The notes beneath the pieces were generated by a model, which saw nothing but the letters and a program-made list of their open reading frames with translations, was not told the origin of the DNA and searched no databases. From positions 806,001-870,000 of the forward strand of contig NZ_AP025637.1 of assembly GCF_022846615.1 (NCBI RefSeq): a DNA stretch of 64,000 nucleotides. Reading direction: 5' to 3'. Below, one piece after another: positions 17,463 through 25,115 of the stretch. Numbering within the stretch: position 1 is the stretch's first letter; each line of letters opens with the position of its first letter. The position numbers and the translations under genes were made by a program. The stretch is from Roseomonas fluvialis. Its GTDB lineage: Bacteria > Pseudomonadota > Alphaproteobacteria > Acetobacterales > Acetobacteraceae.

Positions 17463-17571
17463 GGATCACGCAGCGATCCGCGGGCGCAGGGCGCGACCGC
17501 GCCCAACCCTCGCATCGCGCCGGTCGCACGCGTGAATGGCGCGCAAGCCAAGGCCGCCGATGCGGCCGCCC
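17463..17571 (-). repeat. Dispersed ~120-bp intergenic repeat, copy E
   Basis: Minus-oriented copy right after yejF. Read on the minus strand it has TTGGGCGCGGTCGCGCCC, TGCGCCCGCGGATCGCTGCG and a GTGATCC end, preceded by a diverged CTTGCGCGCC part. It stands head to tail with copy F; together they occupy nearly all of the 299 bases between yejF and the next gene. Confidence 0.65.
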
Positions 17572-17596
17572 GGTGCGCAAGGACAGAAAAAAGACC

Positions 17597-17725
17597 GGAT
17601 TGCGCAACGGCGCGATCCGGGAGCGCACGGCGCGACCTCGCCCAACCCGCCCGTCGGCCCCCGCGCACCCGTGCGCGGCGCGAAGGCAAGCCGGGCGGAT
17701 GCCCGGCGCCCGCCCTCTGAGGGCG
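17597..17725 (-). repeat. Dispersed ~120-bp intergenic repeat, copy F
   Basis: A full minus-oriented copy. On the minus strand it reads CGCCCTCAGAGGGCGGGCG, GCCGGGCATCCGCCCGGC, TTGCCTTCGCGCCG, CGCACGGGTGCGCG, TTGGGCGAGGTCGCGCCG, TGCGCTCCCGGATCGCG and an ATCC end. Its outer end is a small palindrome (CGCCCTC-TGA-GGGCG) followed on the plus strand by a run of seven A just before the next start codon. Confidence 0.72.
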
Positions 17726-17732
17726 CAAAAAA

Positions 17733-18203
17733 ATGTCCTCTGAGATCGACACCCTCCGCACCCTGCTCGACTCGGGGCGCGTGAAGCTCGGAGTGCACAT
17801 CCGCAAGATGAACTCGCCCGGCTCCCCGGTGTACCAGTCCTGGGAGAATGTCTGGCCCGCCGGCCTGATCCTGGCGGTCTCCTTCGCCGCACTCAAATGG
17901 GGCGGCGCGCCGCTGGTCGCACTCGGCGTCGAACAGGGCGGCGCCTGGGCCGGCACCATCGTGCTTGGCGTGGGCTGCTGGTGGTGGATGTACCGGGTCA
18001 TGCCGCGCGTGAAGGATGGCGTGTTCGACCGCACCGCCGCCTTCGCCCTGCAGTCGCCCGGGCATTTCGACGCGCTCTGGGCAAAGGGCGTGCTCAGCCT
18101 GTATGCGAAGCTGCCCGATGGCACCGAGCGTGCGGCCACCGGTCGCAATTCCTGGCGGGACTTCGTCACCGCCCTCGACACCGAACTGAAGGCGCAGACC
18201 TGA
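17733..18203 (+). CDS. Hypothetical two-helix membrane protein
   Basis: 156 residues I do not assign to a family. A basic N-terminal segment contains VKLGVHIRKMNSPGSPVYQSW. Two adjacent hydrophobic helices follow (PAGLILAVSFAALKWGG around 42-58 and AGTIVLGVGCWWWMY around 72-86), then a soluble C-terminal part ending in SWRDFVTALDTELKAQT. Both ends are probably cytoplasmic. No clear Shine-Dalgarno is present; GAGGGCGCAAAAAA lies upstream. It ends two bases before ghrA, so the two are probably cotranscribed. Confidence 0.6.
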   Translation: MSSEIDTLRTLLDSGRVKLGVHIRKMNSPGSPVYQSWENVWPAGLILAVSFAALKWGGAPLVALGVEQGGAWAGTIVLGVGCWWWMYRVMPRVKDGVFDRTAAFALQSPGHFDALWAKGVLSLYAKLPDGTERAATGRNSWRDFVTALDTELKAQT

Positions 18204-18205
18204 CC

Positions 18206-19138
18206 ATGGCCGTCCTGCTCTCGACCAAGGCGCACACCATGCAGGACTGGAAGGCGGCGCTGCTCGCGGTCGACCCGTCGCTCGAGATCCGCCTGTTTCC
18301 GGAGGCCGGCGCGCCCGAGGACATCGAGGCCGCGGTGGTCTGGACCGCGCACGACATGATGGAACTGCGCCGCTACCCGAACCTGCGGGTGATCGTGTCC
18401 ATGGGGGCCGGCGTGGACCACCTGTTCCGCCCACCGGGACCGCCGCCCGGCGTACCGGTGGCGCGGCTGCTCGACACGCGCCTGACGCAGGGCATGACCG
18501 AATGGGTGCTGCTGAATGTGCTGCGCTTCCACCGCCAGGACCTGGACTATCGCGATCAGCAGGCCCGAAAGGTGTGGCACGAACTGCCTGCGCCCGAGAC
18601 CAGCGCGCGGCGCATCGGCATCCTGGGCTTGGGGGAACTGGGCGCGGATTCGGCGCGCGCGCTGACCGCGCTCGGCTTTCCCGTGATGGGCTGGTCGCGC
18701 CGCCCGAAGCAGGTGCCGGGCGTGGAGACCTTCCACGGCGCCGATGGCCTGATGGCCATGGCGGCCAGGACCGACATCCTGGTCTGCCTGCTGCCGCTGA
18801 CGCCAGAGACGCGTGGCCTGATCGACGCCCGGCTGCTGGGTGCGATGAAGCCCGGCGGCTACCTGCTGAACGCCGCGCGGGGCGGCCACCAAGTCGCGGC
18901 AGACCTGCTGGCCGCGCTCGACAGCGGGCACTTGGCAGGCGCGGCGCTCGATGTCTTCGAACCCGAGCCCCTGCCGGCGGACAGCCCCTTCTGGACCCAT
19001 CCGAAGGTGATCCTGACGCCGCATGCGGCCAGTATCACCATCCCGTCCTCGGCCGCGCCGCAGGTGGTGGAGAATATCCACCGTGCCCGCGCCGGCCGTC
19101 CGCTGATCAACCTGGTGGATTTCGCGGCCGGGTATTGA
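18206..19138 (+). CDS. ghrA: Glyoxylate/hydroxypyruvate reductase A-like D-2-hydroxyacid dehydrogenase
   Basis: 310 residues of the D-isomer 2-hydroxyacid dehydrogenase family, most like GhrA, which reduces glyoxylate and hydroxypyruvate with NADPH. The first domain holds SMGAGVDHLF. The Rossmann part has GILGLGELGADSARAL, and W-S-R-R after the second strand favours NADPH. Catalytic residues are in place: R in NAARGGHQ, E in the DVFEPEPLP region and H in TPHAAS. The start ATG follows the previous gene by two bases. It may also act on other 2-oxoacids. Confidence 0.85.
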   Translation: MAVLLSTKAHTMQDWKAALLAVDPSLEIRLFPEAGAPEDIEAAVVWTAHDMMELRRYPNLRVIVSMGAGVDHLFRPPGPPPGVPVARLLDTRLTQGMTEWVLLNVLRFHRQDLDYRDQQARKVWHELPAPETSARRIGILGLGELGADSARALTALGFPVMGWSRRPKQVPGVETFHGADGLMAMAARTDILVCLLPLTPETRGLIDARLLGAMKPGGYLLNAARGGHQVAADLLAALDSGHLAGAALDVFEPEPLPADSPFWTHPKVILTPHAASITIPSSAAPQVVENIHRARAGRPLINLVDFAAGY

Positions 19139-19143
19139 TCCGG

Positions 19144-19159
19144 CCGGCGGCTTCGCCGG
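19144..19159 (+). terminator. Short GC hairpin after ghrA, possible terminator
   Basis: CCGGCG-GCTT-CGCCGG forms a perfect 6-bp stem with a 4-base loop five bases after the ghrA stop. No proper T run follows (only ATTTCC), so it may be weak or Rho-assisted. Confidence 0.3.
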
Positions 19160-19251
19160 AGATTTCCGCGCGCCGGTCTGGCGTGGCGGCTGTGCGTGAA
19201 ACCAAAGGCATGCAGGCGGGCGGGGGCGGCACCAGGGCCGCCCCGGCCGCA

Positions 19252-19647
19252 CTACACTGCGCGCAGCGTCGGCTCGGTCTGGGCCGGCAGCAGGCGCACC
19301 TCGCCGGTCGCCTTCACGGCCTCGGTCATCACGCCGCGCAGGTCGCGCAGGAAGGTCGTGCCCTTGGGGGTGCGCTGCACCAGCACCGACCGGCGGTCCG
19401 CCGGGTCCACCTTGCGGCGCGCGAGGTCGAGTTCGCCCAGCCGGTCCAGTGCGCGCGTGATCGCCGGCTTGGACACGTTCAGGTCATGCGCCAGGCCGCG
19501 CACGGTGTGCGGGCCCTCGCCGAGATAGACGGTCAGCAGCACCGCGAGCTGCCGCGCCGAGAGGTCCGGCCCATCGCTGCGCACGAGGGCGACGATGGTC
19601 TCGCGGAGAATGCCGATCTGTTGGTCCGGGTTGCCGTGGTTGGTCAT
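19252..19647 (-). CDS. MarR family winged-helix transcriptional regulator
   Basis: 131 residues with a MarR fold: LSARQLAVLLTVYLGEGPHTVRGLAHDLNVS is the helix-turn-helix, the recognition helix is KPAITRALDRLGELDLA, and the wing is RRKVDPADRRSVLVQRTPKG with the DRR signature. It binds DNA as a dimer and probably responds to a small phenolic or organic ligand, which sequence cannot name. It is transcribed in the same direction as the aminopeptidase upstream, separated by 83 bases. Its 3' end converges on ghrA. Confidence 0.88.
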   Translation of the reverse strand: MTNHGNPDQQIGILRETIVALVRSDGPDLSARQLAVLLTVYLGEGPHTVRGLAHDLNVSKPAITRALDRLGELDLARRKVDPADRRSVLVQRTPKGTTFLRDLRGVMTEAVKATGEVRLLPAQTEPTLRAV

Positions 19648-19730
19648 TTTGGTCTGTCCTTGGTGGAACGCTTGGGCGGCTCGGCCGCCGTCGTCGGTTC
19701 GCCCGCGTGCGGCCTGTGAGGGGTTGAAGA

Positions 19731-21116
19731 TCAGGTCGTTGGCCGCGTTGCCTGCGCTTCAGCGCATTCGGCAACCAAGGCATGGAGTGCCCGGGCGCAT
19801 TGGGCTTCGCCACCTTCCGGCCGTCCCGGACGGGTGCGATCGTTCCATGCATATAGGTCGAGATGCGCCCAGGGCACGCCGGCGGGGACGAAGCGGCGCA
19901 GGAACAGCGCCGCCGTGACCGCCCCGGCCATCGGCTTCTGCGACACGTTCGACAGGTCGGCGAAGGGGCTGTCGAGCCAGGAATCGTAGCCGTCATGCAG
20001 CGGCAGCCGCCACATCGGGTCGTCCACCGCTTGCCCGGCCGCCAGCAGCCGGCCCGCCAGCGCGTCGTCGTTGCAGAACAGCGCCGGCAGGTCCGGGCCG
20101 AGGGCGACGCGCGCGGCCCCCGTCAGGGTCGCGCAGTCGATGATCATGGCGGGGGATTGTTCCGCCGCGAAGGTCAGCAGGTCGGCCAGCACCAGGCGGC
20201 CCTCGGCGTCAGTGTTGCCGACCTCGACCTTGAGGCCGCGGCGGGTGCGCAGCACGTCCATCGGCCGCATGGCGGTGCCGGAGATGGCGTTCTCCACCGC
20301 GCCGATCAGGACCAGCAGGCGCACCGGCAGGTTGGTGCGCATGATCATCTCGGCGGCGGCCAGCACCACGGCGGCGCCGCCCATGTCCTTCTTCATGCGC
20401 AGCATGCCGCCGGCGGATTTCAGGTCGAGCCCGCCGGTATCGAAGCACACGCCCTTGCCGCACAGCGCGATCAGCGGGCCGGAGTCCGAACCGCTCCAGC
20501 GCAGCACCGCCACGCGCGGCGCGCGGGGGCTCCCCTGCCCGACCGCGGCGACCGCGGGAAATCCCTGGTCCAGGCTGTCGCCCAGCACGATCTCGCAATT
20601 GCCGCCATGGCGCGCGGCGAGCGCGGCGGCGGCGGCGGCAAGTTCCGCCGGGCCGAGGTCGGCAGCCGGCGCGTTGATCAGGTCCCGCGCGGCACAGATC
20701 GCTTCCGCGGTGACCAGTGCGGGCCCGGCATCAGGCGAGATCTCGAGCACGGCGGGCGAGGGCCCCGCCGCCTTGTGGCGGTGCGGGCGATAGGCGCCGA
20801 GCGCCCAGCCCAGCGTCGCCTGCGCGGGGTCCTGCGGCCCGGGAGCCAGGCGCCAGGCGGTGCCGGGCGGCAGACCGCGCGCGAGCGTACCGAAGGCCCA
20901 CGGCGTATCCTCCTGTCCCAGCCCGACCACCGCGCCGGCCAGGCCGTCGGCACCGGGCAGCAGCGCGAAGTCGCCGGCCTTGGCGGCGAAGCCCGAAGCG
21001 CGCAGGAAGGACGCCACCGCTGCCGGCAGGTCGCCAAGGAAGGCAGTCAGCCCGTCCGCCCGAACGGCGTACAGCGGCAGCGCCCCCATTGCCCTGGCCG
21101 TCAGGCCCTCCAGCAT
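19731..21116 (-). CDS. Leucyl aminopeptidase, M17 family
   Basis: 461 residues of the M17 di-metal peptidases that release N-terminal residues from peptides in the cytosol. The catalytic domain shows GKGVCFDTGGLDLKSAGGM with the metal-binding K and D, MKKDMGGAA, and NTDAEGRLVLADLL with the D-A-E-G-R motif. The N-terminal macro-like domain (~1-160) is diverged, as usual. A cytosolic-type chain; no signal peptide. It is preceded by a comparatively AT-rich 284-base region that should hold its promoter. Confidence 0.92.
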   Translation of the reverse strand: MLEGLTARAMGALPLYAVRADGLTAFLGDLPAAVASFLRASGFAAKAGDFALLPGADGLAGAVVGLGQEDTPWAFGTLARGLPPGTAWRLAPGPQDPAQATLGWALGAYRPHRHKAAGPSPAVLEISPDAGPALVTAEAICAARDLINAPAADLGPAELAAAAAALAARHGGNCEIVLGDSLDQGFPAVAAVGQGSPRAPRVAVLRWSGSDSGPLIALCGKGVCFDTGGLDLKSAGGMLRMKKDMGGAAVVLAAAEMIMRTNLPVRLLVLIGAVENAISGTAMRPMDVLRTRRGLKVEVGNTDAEGRLVLADLLTFAAEQSPAMIIDCATLTGAARVALGPDLPALFCNDDALAGRLLAAGQAVDDPMWRLPLHDGYDSWLDSPFADLSNVSQKPMAGAVTAALFLRRFVPAGVPWAHLDLYAWNDRTRPGRPEGGEAQCARALHALVAECAEAQATRPTT

Positions 21117-21400
21117 CGCACAGCATTCCTTGGTGGTAACGGATGCGTCAGCATCGATTTCATGAAAATCTCAAGCACTATTTTGCTCCGGATGACCAAC
21201 GGATTCCAAGGTTTCCATTCCGCAGAAGGGTTATGCACATAATGCAAGGCGTGCGACATTGCAGCGCGACCGGTTCCTTCCCCTAACGAAAACTTCACCT
21301 CGATGAGTGTTGCCCCTGCCGGCGATGCACGACCGCTCGCCGTGCGCCGGCGAGGCCGCACAACCCTTGCGCGCCGATGCATCCGAGGCCGCCGGCCGTC
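21117..21400 (-). promoter_or_regulatory. AT-richer upstream region of the aminopeptidase gene
   Basis: No gene is visible in these 284 bases, which separate the SGNH gene end from the aminopeptidase start. The part 21160-21300 is clearly richer in A and T than its surroundings and contains the symmetric element TTATG-CA-CATAA at 21231-21242. It is the probable promoter/operator of the minus-strand aminopeptidase gene. I could not settle on -35/-10 boxes. Confidence 0.4.
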
Positions 21401-22153
21401 TCAGCGGCGCTGCGCTGGCGTTCCGGGGGGCAAGCCGGCCATCAGGGCGGCGGAGATCGCCTCAGCGATGCAGGCATAGCCGCGGTCGTTGTGGTGCAGA
21501 TTGTCCGAGATCAAGAATGCCTCGTTCGGCACGCCATTCGCGGCCCAGGCATCCATCAGAGCGCCGCGGGAGAACAGCACCACGCCGGGCACGCCGGCGG
21601 CGGCCTCGGCCAGCATCGTGTCGTAGTCCCGGTGGCCGGGCCGGGCCGCGATGCGCGGCGCGCGCTGGTTGTCCATCAGCACCACGTCGATGCCCGCCAC
21701 GCGCAACCGCAGCAGTCCCTGGCGCAGGAAGCTGCGGAAGGAATCGCGGTCCATGCTGCGTAGCGCGGCGTTGGCGCCGACCTGCCAAATGACCAGTTGC
21801 GGGCGTTCGGCCACCGCATCGCGTTCCAGCCGGCCCAGCATATGCGCCGCGTCCTCCCCGCCGGCACCGCGGTTCATCACGGTCACGGCAGTGCCCGGTA
21901 GCGCCGCGCGGAGCCGCGCCTCGAGCCGCCCCGGATAGGCCCGCCACGGGAGGCTCGCCCCCGCCCCGGCAGTGGAGGACGAGCCGAGGGCGACGATCCG
22001 CACCTCCTCCCCGCCCGCGATGGCGGCAGCGAGGCGCGGTGCCGCGATCGGCACAACGGGCGCCGGCGGGCAGGCCGGTGCCTCGTCCGCGCGTGCGCAG
22101 GCCGGCAGCAAGCCGACCAGCAGCGCTGCCAGCCAGGCCCGCCAGCCGGTCAC
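21401..22153 (-). CDS. Exported SGNH/GDSL hydrolase, probable polysaccharide deacylase or esterase
   Basis: 250 residues. A signal peptide (TGWRAWLAALLVGLLPACARA) precedes an SGNH hydrolase: block I is IVALGSSSTAGAG with the nucleophile serine, block III has GANAA, and block V is SDNLHHNDRGY with the catalytic D and H. The GTG start at 22153 overlaps the rfbD stop as GTGA, so it belongs to the rhamnose operon. Such enzymes remove acetyl or acyl groups from glycans. Its place last in a polysaccharide operon suggests it trims the exported polymer in the periplasm. That role is inferred from context. Confidence 0.8.
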   Translation of the reverse strand: MTGWRAWLAALLVGLLPACARADEAPACPPAPVVPIAAPRLAAAIAGGEEVRIVALGSSSTAGAGASLPWRAYPGRLEARLRAALPGTAVTVMNRGAGGEDAAHMLGRLERDAVAERPQLVIWQVGANAALRSMDRDSFRSFLRQGLLRLRVAGIDVVLMDNQRAPRIAARPGHRDYDTMLAEAAAGVPGVVLFSRGALMDAWAANGVPNEAFLISDNLHHNDRGYACIAEAISAALMAGLPPGTPAQRR

Positions 22154-23037
22154 GATGCCAAGGCGGCCCTGGCCACCCGGTCGAGCCCCTGTTCCCAGCG
22201 CGGCAGCGCCACGCCAAAGGTCTGCGCCAGCCGCGTGGTGTCGAGCCGGCCATCCGCCGGCCGCACCGCGCGGGTCGGGTAGTCCTGGGTGCCGATCGCC
22301 TGCACCTCGGGCCGCGGGCCGCCCAGCGGCGCGGCGGCGGCGAAGATCGCCTCGGCGAAGGCATGCCAGGTGGTGGTGCCGCCCGCCACCGCATGGAACA
22401 CGCCGCGGTAGCCGGCCTGCCAGCCGGTCCCCCGCAGCCGGGCCAGCACGGCGGCGATGGCATCCGCCAGGTCGGGCGCTGCCGTCGGGCTGCCGTGCTG
22501 GTCGGCCACCACGCGCAGCACCGGGCGTTCCGCCCCAACGCGCAGCATGGTGCGCAGGAAGTTGTTCCCCACCGCCGAGAACACCCAGGCGGTGCGCAGC
22601 ACGATGGTCTGCGGGTTCTCCGCCAGCGCCGCCCATTCCCCTGCCAGCTTGGTCCGTCCATAGGCGCCGAGGGGGTTCGGTGCGTCGGTCTCGACATAGG
22701 GCGCGCCCTTGCGCCCGTCGAAGACATAGTCGGTCGAGACCTGCACCAGCGGGATGCCGAGCGCGGCGCAGTGGCGCGCCACCAGCGCCGGGCCGACGGC
22801 ATTCGCCACGAAGGCGCCTGCCTCGTTGTCCTCGGCCGCATCCACGGCCGTCCAGGCGGCGCAGTTCACCACGGCGTCGGGCTGCGCCGCGGCAAAGGCG
22901 GCCGCGATGGTCGCGGGCTGCTCGAATTCGAATTCGGGCTGGCCGAACAGGAAGGGCTCGAAGCCCTGGGCGGGCAGGGCTTCGGCCAGGCCGGTGGCAA
23001 GCTGCCCGCCGCGGCCGGTGACCAGCACCCGGCGCAT
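22150..23037 (-). CDS. rfbD: dTDP-4-dehydrorhamnose reductase
   Basis: 295 residues of the RmlD family, the last step of dTDP-L-rhamnose synthesis. It shows the start [17 protein letters not shown] with the nucleotide loop, NCAAWTAVDAAE, VSTDYVFDG and the catalytic Y-x-x-x-K in AYGRTKLAGEW. The start ATG at 23037 is preceded by GTG at 23040 (also usable). The first eleven codons are duplicated 2 kb away beside rfbC, where this gene would originally have begun. Here its ATG is no longer next to the rfbC stop, because a foreign gene lies between. Confidence 0.93.
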   Translation of the reverse strand: MRRVLVTGRGGQLATGLAEALPAQGFEPFLFGQPEFEFEQPATIAAAFAAAQPDAVVNCAAWTAVDAAEDNEAGAFVANAVGPALVARHCAALGIPLVQVSTDYVFDGRKGAPYVETDAPNPLGAYGRTKLAGEWAALAENPQTIVLRTAWVFSAVGNNFLRTMLRVGAERPVLRVVADQHGSPTAAPDLADAIAAVLARLRGTGWQAGYRGVFHAVAGGTTTWHAFAEAIFAAAAPLGGPRPEVQAIGTQDYPTRAVRPADGRLDTTRLAQTFGVALPRWEQGLDRVARAALAS

Positions 23038-23064
23038 CACCGGGACCCCGCAGGCAAGGGCGGC
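22997..23064. repeat. Left copy of a 68-bp direct repeat flanking an inserted gene
   Basis: These bases match 25048-25115 without gaps at 63 of 68 positions, with a perfect 37-base core (23005-23041 against 25056-25092). The copy holds the rfbD start region and, just upstream of it, a decayed image of the last codons of rfbC. The duplicated unit is thus the original rfbC-rfbD junction. Confidence 0.85.
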
Positions 23065-23070
23065 TGGATT

Positions 23071-24996
23071 TCAAACATGCGCAACGCGCAGCCGATCGCG
23101 GGATGCGAGGCTGTCTTCCAGCATCTGAGCCAGGGTCTCTGCGACGAACTGCGGGTCAAGGGACACGTCTGCATTGCTGGGCTTCCTTACGCGTGCGGGC
23201 CCCACCGAAGCCGTTGCGACCGCGGGCGTTCCGAAAACGATTCGGGGGAGCGTCGAGATCTCGGCTGCAGCGAACCCCGGGCTCTGAAGCAACTGGCGTT
23301 CCGTAAACACCGGAGGTGCATAGACGAGCCCGGGCGCCGAACTGAACCAGCCAACCTTGTGCTGCGTGGTGCCATAGGGCGCGAGATAGAGGCTGACCTC
23401 GGCTGCCCAGAGCACGCTTTCGCGCATCGTGTTTCCGACCAGGTTGAGGACCCGATCAGGGTAGTGGCTGGCCGTGCGGATTCTCTCGGCAAGCCCGTGC
23501 AGTAACGCGACGGCTTCCGTCCAGTCCTGTGAGCTTGAATCCTCCCCGACCGGAAACGAGAACCCGTCGAGCAGGAACATGGCGTCGGAGTGCGCCTCGC
23601 CGATGCGATTGATGATCTCGATGAAGCCGGCCTCCTGCTCGACCCATGCGCGGCCGCGAACGCGAAGCGCGAGCCAAAGGAGGGGAGCGCCTGCCGGGCG
23701 CGGAATGTCGCGAGGTTCAGTCACGTCCATGCGCGGCCTTGGCCGTCCGCGCATGTAACTGACGATGCGATCGGTCAGGCTGCGCGGAATGTAGAAGCCT
23801 GCCGACGGTAGTGGCAGCCCGCCAGACGGTGTCTCGGCGGGATCCACGACATTCTCGCGCCGGGGGCGCTCGATCCTTACGTCGTGAAGTTCCGGAAACA
23901 GGTCCTGCACGGACCCAAAGAACTCCGTGCCGGAATACCTCACGGCGGCAAGCGCATCGACCCTACGGAGTCGGATCGCACGTTCAAGTCCCGTCTGGAA
24001 ATTCCAGTGATGATGCGCGAAATTGTTTGTCGGGGGCATGTAGAGCGTAAACTTTGTTCTCTCCCCGATGGGCGCTGCGGCGCGCACCGCACGGGCGCGA
24101 AGATATGCCGCAAGAACGTTTGCAAGCTCCTTGCCCCGCAGGCGTCCTGTCCATTCACCGCCGAACGTCAGAACGATGCGACTGCGCGAAAGATAGAGGC
24201 CTTGCGGCGCGTTCCATGGACCACCGGTCACCATGAAGAACGGCTCCACGCCATCGAACCGGTAAAGGCAGCGGCCATATGCGATGATGCCGTCGCTCGC
24301 GTTGAGGACCTCTCCGCTCAGCGGATCCATCATCGACAGCCGGCCCAGTTCCAGGGCGCGGTCGACCCATCCACATTCACCCTCGGTCTGTTCGACGCGG
24401 CGCCTGGCTTCGGTGCTCGGCAGCCGGGATTGCGCGATCACGCGTGCCCATTCGGGGTCCGGCTTCAGTTCGGACTGCAGATAGTCGTGCATCCTGGAGA
24501 TCTGAATTCGCTCGGCATCCTGTCCGACAATCTTGCCGGGCTTGAGTAGATTAATCGCCTGCGTGGGAGGAATTACGAATCTGAAATAAATCGGCACGAA
24601 ATTACGAATATCAGAGGAAATTCTTTCGCGAGACTGCTGATATTCGTGGTTCCCTTCGCACAAAAACCTCCAGAATCGTGCTATCGGCAGAAGCAAGCCG
24701 TTGGATGCGTTATTCAAAATGTCTTTGAATAATGATCGAGGGGCGTCTTCGCCCATTTCGTCTGCAACAAAATCCAGAATTGTCGGTAGCGGCATGGTGG
24801 AGTCGAGCTGTGTCTTGCACGCCCAATCGACGGCAACCGTTTTGCCGAACGTGTTGGAGATTTGAGATACCGCACGTTGAAATTTCGCTGAATTCGCGGG
24901 GTCGCTGCGGATCAACTCCGCCAGGGCCTCGAACGAATTGGACGCCACATCTGTACTGACTTCATCCTTGGCCGATTGGGTCATGGCCGGCGTCAT
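23071..24996 (-). CDS. Unrecognised ~641-residue protein on an inserted cassette, possible glycosyltransferase-like
   Basis: I cannot assign a family with confidence. The chain has no signal peptide or membrane helix. Counting from the ATG at 25008, residues ~30-230 are mixed helical. A segment with F-A-H-H-H-W-N-F at ~330-337 precedes a charged helix. The C-terminal part has alternating strand/helix patterns and a Y-L-A-P-Y-G-T-T-Q-H-K-V-G-W block near 541-554 followed by G-L-V-Y. This H..WN plus late A-P-x-G-T arrangement recalls GT61-like or other GT-B sugar transferases, by pattern only. I place the start at ATG 24996, where AGGAAG is four bases away and the rfbD remnant stop overlaps as ATGA; ATG 25008 is the alternative. 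Base composition is clearly less GC-rich than its neighbours. Confidence 0.75.
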   Translation of the reverse strand: MTPAMTQSAKDEVSTDVASNSFEALAELIRSDPANSAKFQRAVSQISNTFGKTVAVDWACKTQLDSTMPLPTILDFVADEMGEDAPRSLFKDILNNASNGLLLPIARFWRFLCEGNHEYQQSRERISSDIRNFVPIYFRFVIPPTQAINLLKPGKIVGQDAERIQISRMHDYLQSELKPDPEWARVIAQSRLPSTEARRRVEQTEGECGWVDRALELGRLSMMDPLSGEVLNASDGIIAYGRCLYRFDGVEPFFMVTGGPWNAPQGLYLSRSRIVLTFGGEWTGRLRGKELANVLAAYLRARAVRAAAPIGERTKFTLYMPPTNNFAHHHWNFQTGLERAIRLRRVDALAAVRYSGTEFFGSVQDLFPELHDVRIERPRRENVVDPAETPSGGLPLPSAGFYIPRSLTDRIVSYMRGRPRPRMDVTEPRDIPRPAGAPLLWLALRVRGRAWVEQEAGFIEIINRIGEAHSDAMFLLDGFSFPVGEDSSSQDWTEAVALLHGLAERIRTASHYPDRVLNLVGNTMRESVLWAAEVSLYLAPYGTTQHKVGWFSSAPGLVYAPPVFTERQLLQSPGFAAAEISTLPRIVFGTPAVATASVGPARVRKPSNADVSLDPQFVAETLAQMLEDSLASRDRLRVAHV

Positions 24997-25088
24997 TTCT
25001 TCCTGCATGCAGGGAGTTCAGCCGGCGGCGCCGCTCGGATCTCCATGGCAGGCTTCCCGCCGCGGCCGGTGACCAGCACCCGGCGCAT
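24993..25088 (-). pseudogene. 31-codon remnant of rfbD, in frame up to the inserted gene
   Basis: Directly at the rfbC stop (TGATG overlap) a frame starts [11 protein letters not shown], identical to the rfbD start. It then runs into unrelated sequence (KPAMEIRAAPPAEL) and stops at 24993-24995. It is the truncated 5' end of the original rfbD left after insertion. Its TGA overlaps the ATG at 24996 of the inserted gene as ATGA, so it may now serve as a short translated leader that couples the newcomer to rfbC. Confidence 0.75.
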
Positions 25089-25115
25089 CACCAGGACCCC
25101 GCGGGGAAGGGCGGC
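25048..25115. repeat. Right copy of the 68-bp direct repeat flanking an inserted gene
   Basis: Matches 22997-23064 at 63 of 68 positions, offset 2051 bases. It contains the genuine last codons and stop of rfbC plus the first codons of the rfbD remnant. The unique DNA between the two copies is 23065-25047, 1983 bases. Confidence 0.85.

Noticed and set aside
22997-25115. Insertion sequence or composite transposon between rfbC and rfbD
   Set aside because: The repeats are duplicated host junction sequence, not IS ends, and the only gene inside has no transposase motif.
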